From Kiloniellales bacterium (GTDB taxonomy: Bacteria; Pseudomonadota; Alphaproteobacteria; Kiloniellales; JAKSBE01), in NCBI GenBank assembly GCA_030067055.1, contig JASJAL010000348.1, positions 1-6,183 of the forward strand: DNA of 6,183 bases. The letters run 5' to 3'. Both the position numbers and the translations under genes were made by a program. Within the stretch, counting starts at the first letter, position 1. Every line of letters begins with the position of its first letter. Shown here in pieces: positions 5,354 through 6,183 of this stretch. The notes beneath the pieces were generated by a model that worked only from the letters and a program-made list of their open reading frames with translations, was not told the DNA's origin and did no database searches.

Positions 5354-6183
5354 GTGACCGCCGGGACCGATACCCTGAAGACGCGCCGGACGCTGAGCGT
5401 CGGCGGCAAAGACTACGACTACTACAGCCTGAAGGCCGCCGAGGAAGCCGGCCTGGGCGACCTGTCTCGACTGCCCTTCTCCCTGAAGGTCCTGCTGGAG
5501 AACCTGCTGCGCTACGAGGACGGCCGCTCGGTCACGGTCGAGGACATCAAGGCCCTGGCCGGCTGGACCAAAGAGCGCCGGGCCAACCGCGAGATCGCCT
5601 ACCGCCCGGCCCGGGTCCTGATGCAGGACTTCACCGGCGTGCCGGCGGTGGTCGACCTGGCCTCGATGCGCAACGCCATGGAAGAGCTGGGCGGCGATCC
5701 GCGGCTGATCAACCCGCTGTCGCCGGTCGACCTGGTGATCGACCACTCGGTCATGGTCGACCACTTCGGCGGCAAGGACTCCTTCCGGAAAAACGTCGAG
5801 ATGGAGTTCGAGCGCAACGGCGAGCGCTATTCCTTCCTGCGCTGGGGCCAGACCGCCTTCGACAACTTCCGCGTCGTGCCGCCGGGCACCGGCATTTGCC
5901 ACCAGGTGAACCTGGAATACCTGTCCCAGGTTGTCTGGACCAAGCAGGAGAACGGCAAGACCGTCGCCTATCCCGACACCCTGGTCGGCACCGACAGCCA
6001 CACCACCATGGTGAACGGCCTGGCGGTCCTGGGCTGGGGCGTCGGCGGCATCGAAGCCGAGGCCGCGATGCTGGGCCAGCCGGTCACCATGCTGATTCCC
6101 GAGGTGGTCGGCTTCAAGCTGAACGGCGCGCTGAAGGAAGGCGCGACGGCGACCGACCTGGTCCTGACCGTGACCCAGATGCT
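5354..6183 (+). CDS. acnA: Aconitate hydratase AcnA (partial, 3' end beyond window)
   Basis: Aconitase interconverts citrate and isocitrate via cis-aconitate in the TCA cycle, in the cytoplasm, using a [4Fe-4S] cluster. The first 276 codons of an expected roughly 890 are present, running off the right edge. Recognisable AcnA/IRP-type stretches are [19 protein letters not shown] (8-26), [15 protein letters not shown] (39-53), [19 protein letters not shown] (85-103), [11 protein letters not shown] (129-139), [15 protein letters not shown], and the active-site segment GTDSHTTM (212-219), followed by [11 protein letters not shown]. The three cluster-ligating cysteines lie further along the family and cannot be checked here. 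Start is GTG 5354, supported by GGGAGG 9 bases upstream. No frameshift is seen. A 246-base gap with an inverted repeat separates it from the upstream gene, suggesting its own promoter, though no clear -35/-10 was found. Confidence 0.97.
   Translation, partial: MTAGTDTLKTRRTLSVGGKDYDYYSLKAAEEAGLGDLSRLPFSLKVLLENLLRYEDGRSVTVEDIKALAGWTKERRANREIAYRPARVLMQDFTGVPAVVDLASMRNAMEELGGDPRLINPLSPVDLVIDHSVMVDHFGGKDSFRKNVEMEFERNGERYSFLRWGQTAFDNFRVVPPGTGICHQVNLEYLSQVVWTKQENGKTVAYPDTLVGTDSHTTMVNGLAVLGWGVGGIEAEAAMLGQPVTMLIPEVVGFKLNGALKEGATATDLVLTVTQM

Noticed and set aside
4010..6001. A 663-codon open frame on the minus strand antisense to the exported-protein gene and acnA
   Set aside because: acnA on the other strand is unmistakable, and the antisense product has the same Q/G/L/A/R-rich shadow composition. 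It also crosses the acnA upstream region without any sign of a gene boundary.

Overview
The window is GC-rich bacterial chromosome. Its coding style, the GTG-started AcnA-type aconitase and an acyl-CoA ligase next to a Liv-type ABC transporter suggest a high-GC alphaproteobacterium, perhaps a Rhodospirillales-like lineage. This assignment is inference from protein style, not a database match. I saw no tRNA, rRNA, CRISPR array, insertion sequence or phage gene.

Left part, minus strand (positions 3815 down to 1): a tightly packed, probably co-transcribed set. In transcription order it holds a possible 34-codon leader ORF (3815-3711) whose TGA overlaps the ATG of the next gene, an AMP-forming acyl-CoA ligase of the long-chain FAA1/FadD15 type (3711-1735), the Liv-type ABC ATPase LivG (1716-925) and the Liv-type permease LivH (867-1, cut by the window edge). 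LivM, LivF and a binding protein would be expected further left. A ligase placed first in a Liv-type operon suggests import of a carboxylic acid followed by CoA activation, rather than plain leucine/isoleucine/valine uptake.

Middle (about 3816-4090): a divergent intergenic region with several short inverted repeats, including three copies of an ATCGAGACG-like motif. It separates the ligase/Liv operon from a plus-strand gene (4091-5107) for an exported, cysteine-free protein of 338 residues that I do not recognise.

Right part, plus strand: a 246-base gap (5108-5353) with an 11-base-pair imperfect inverted repeat, followed by the first 276 codons of acnA, the TCA-cycle aconitase (5354 to the window end), which has a good ribosome binding site and a GTG start.

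Most of the window is ordinary metabolic DNA and I see no clear undescribed system. The points most worth a second look are the coupled leader ORF, the repeated motif in the divergent region, the unrecognised exported protein, the stem upstream of acnA and a C-x3-C-x2-C cluster in the ligase.
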